Origin: Gammaproteobacteria bacterium
Lineage (GTDB): Bacteria > Pseudomonadota > Gammaproteobacteria > Ga0077536
Assembly (NCBI GenBank): GCA_009692265.1
Contig: SHZM01000029.1
Location: 1 to 41,698 of the forward strand
Direction: 5' to 3'
DNA length: 41,698 bases
In this document: piece by piece, positions 41,553 to 41,698 of the stretch
How positions within the stretch are numbered: the first letter of the stretch is position 1
How the letters are laid out: the number at the start of each line of letters is the position of its first letter
Notes under the pieces: generated by a model
The model's database searches: none
Seen by the model: only the letters and a program-made list of their open reading frames with translations
Told to the model about the DNA's origin: nothing
Made by a program: the position numbers and the translations under genes

Positions 41553-41698
41553 GGGTCTTCCGGACTTAGTGTGGGTAAAACTTGATCATTTTTCGGTCAA
41601 AGCTTAGGCAACATGCAGGTGAGGGTCTTCAATCGAAGGTATTCTTCGTCACGCAGTCCGTAGGCGCGACGCTGCAACACACGGATTTTATTGTTCAA
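41553..41698 (-). mobile_element. ISL3-like insertion sequence, one end, runs off the window
   Basis: The end reads GGGTCTTCCGGACTTAGTG on the plus strand from 41553, resembling ISL3-family terminal repeats (GG-TCTTCC type). Inside it a transposase C-terminus is encoded on the minus strand. The flanking AAAATAAA (41545-41552) is a candidate 8-bp target duplication, the length usual for ISL3. The other end is not in the window. Confidence 0.7.
41597..41698 (-). CDS. transposase C-terminal fragment (ISL3-like), partial
   Basis: The last 33 codons read NNKIRVLQRRAYGLRDEEY, then LRLKTLTCMLPKL and a TGA at 41597-41599. The RRAYGLRDEEYLRLK pattern is typical of the C-terminal end of ISL3/IS204-type DDE transposases. 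The rest lies beyond the right edge, so I cannot judge whether the gene is intact. Confidence 0.65.
   Translation of the reverse strand: MNNKIRVLQRRAYGLRDEEYLRLKTLTCMLPKL

Overview
The window looks like a chromosomal segment of a gammaproteobacterium of moderately high GC. The evidence is the gene order rpsF-rpsR-(membrane protein)-rplI-dnaB-alr-radA, the ffh / ypjD / CorC-like neighbourhood, sdhCDAB followed by sdhE and ygfZ, ubiquinone synthesis (ubiG), and a MaeB-type malic enzyme. I cannot name a genus. Most of the window is housekeeping DNA. Accessory DNA sits in three places: next to tRNA-Asn (about 160-1480), around an IS3 copy and a large RTX/FG-GAP gene (about 24070-28005), and at the right edge (from 41553).

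Layout. 1-1482: tRNA-Asn with its promoter, then a scrap-heap of mobile DNA on the minus strand (a truncated DNA methyltransferase, a headless serine recombinase, an IS21-type terminus joined to an IstA fragment). 1484-4099: a small membrane-anchored protein, ubiG, a MupP/Gph-type phosphatase and a squalene/phytoene-synthase-fold protein whose Asp-rich motifs are absent, in a tightly overlapped run. 4014-11715: ygfX on the minus strand, then sdhC-sdhD-sdhA-sdhB-sdhE-ygfZ-yheT-dsbB and a secreted hypothetical on the plus strand. This is a coherent respiratory block: succinate dehydrogenase, its flavinylation factor SdhE, the Fe-S helper YgfZ and disulfide oxidation by DsbB. 11712-15335 (minus): maeB, broken by one in-frame amber codon, and ffh. 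15482-17545: ypjD and a CNNM/CorC-type protein. 17619-23756 (minus): radA, alr, dnaB, rplI, a membrane protein, rpsR and rpsF, with a recognisable rpsF promoter and leader hairpin. 24070-25180: a decayed IS3 element. 25270-28005 (minus): a 911-residue RTX/FG-GAP protein. 28221-31180 (minus): rlmB and rnr. 31220-31304: tRNA-Leu(CAG). 31370-33285: a Ca2+/cation antiporter-like protein and uppP. 33415-36953: cysJI, sulfite reductase.

37015-41552 is the most interesting region. An ECF sigma factor and a ChrR-type zinc anti-sigma factor are followed by a secreted DUF4331 protein, a split YeeE/YedE sulfur-compound transporter and, convergent to these, a HupE/UreJ-type membrane protein. The same promoter pattern, GGTGATCC then 16 nt then CGTA, lies just upstream of both the sigma gene and the DUF4331 gene. 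It resembles promoters known for the RpoE-ChrR group, so the two are probably one regulon. ChrR keeps all eight zinc ligands at the expected spacing. HupE has been beheaded by an ISL3-like insertion sequence that runs off the right end.

Two single-base lesions stand out in otherwise intact genes: the amber codon in maeB, and a Cys-to-Tyr change at a Fe4S4/siroheme ligand position in CysI. Either these are real inactivations, or they are assembly/sequencing errors. That should be settled before any metabolic conclusion is drawn.
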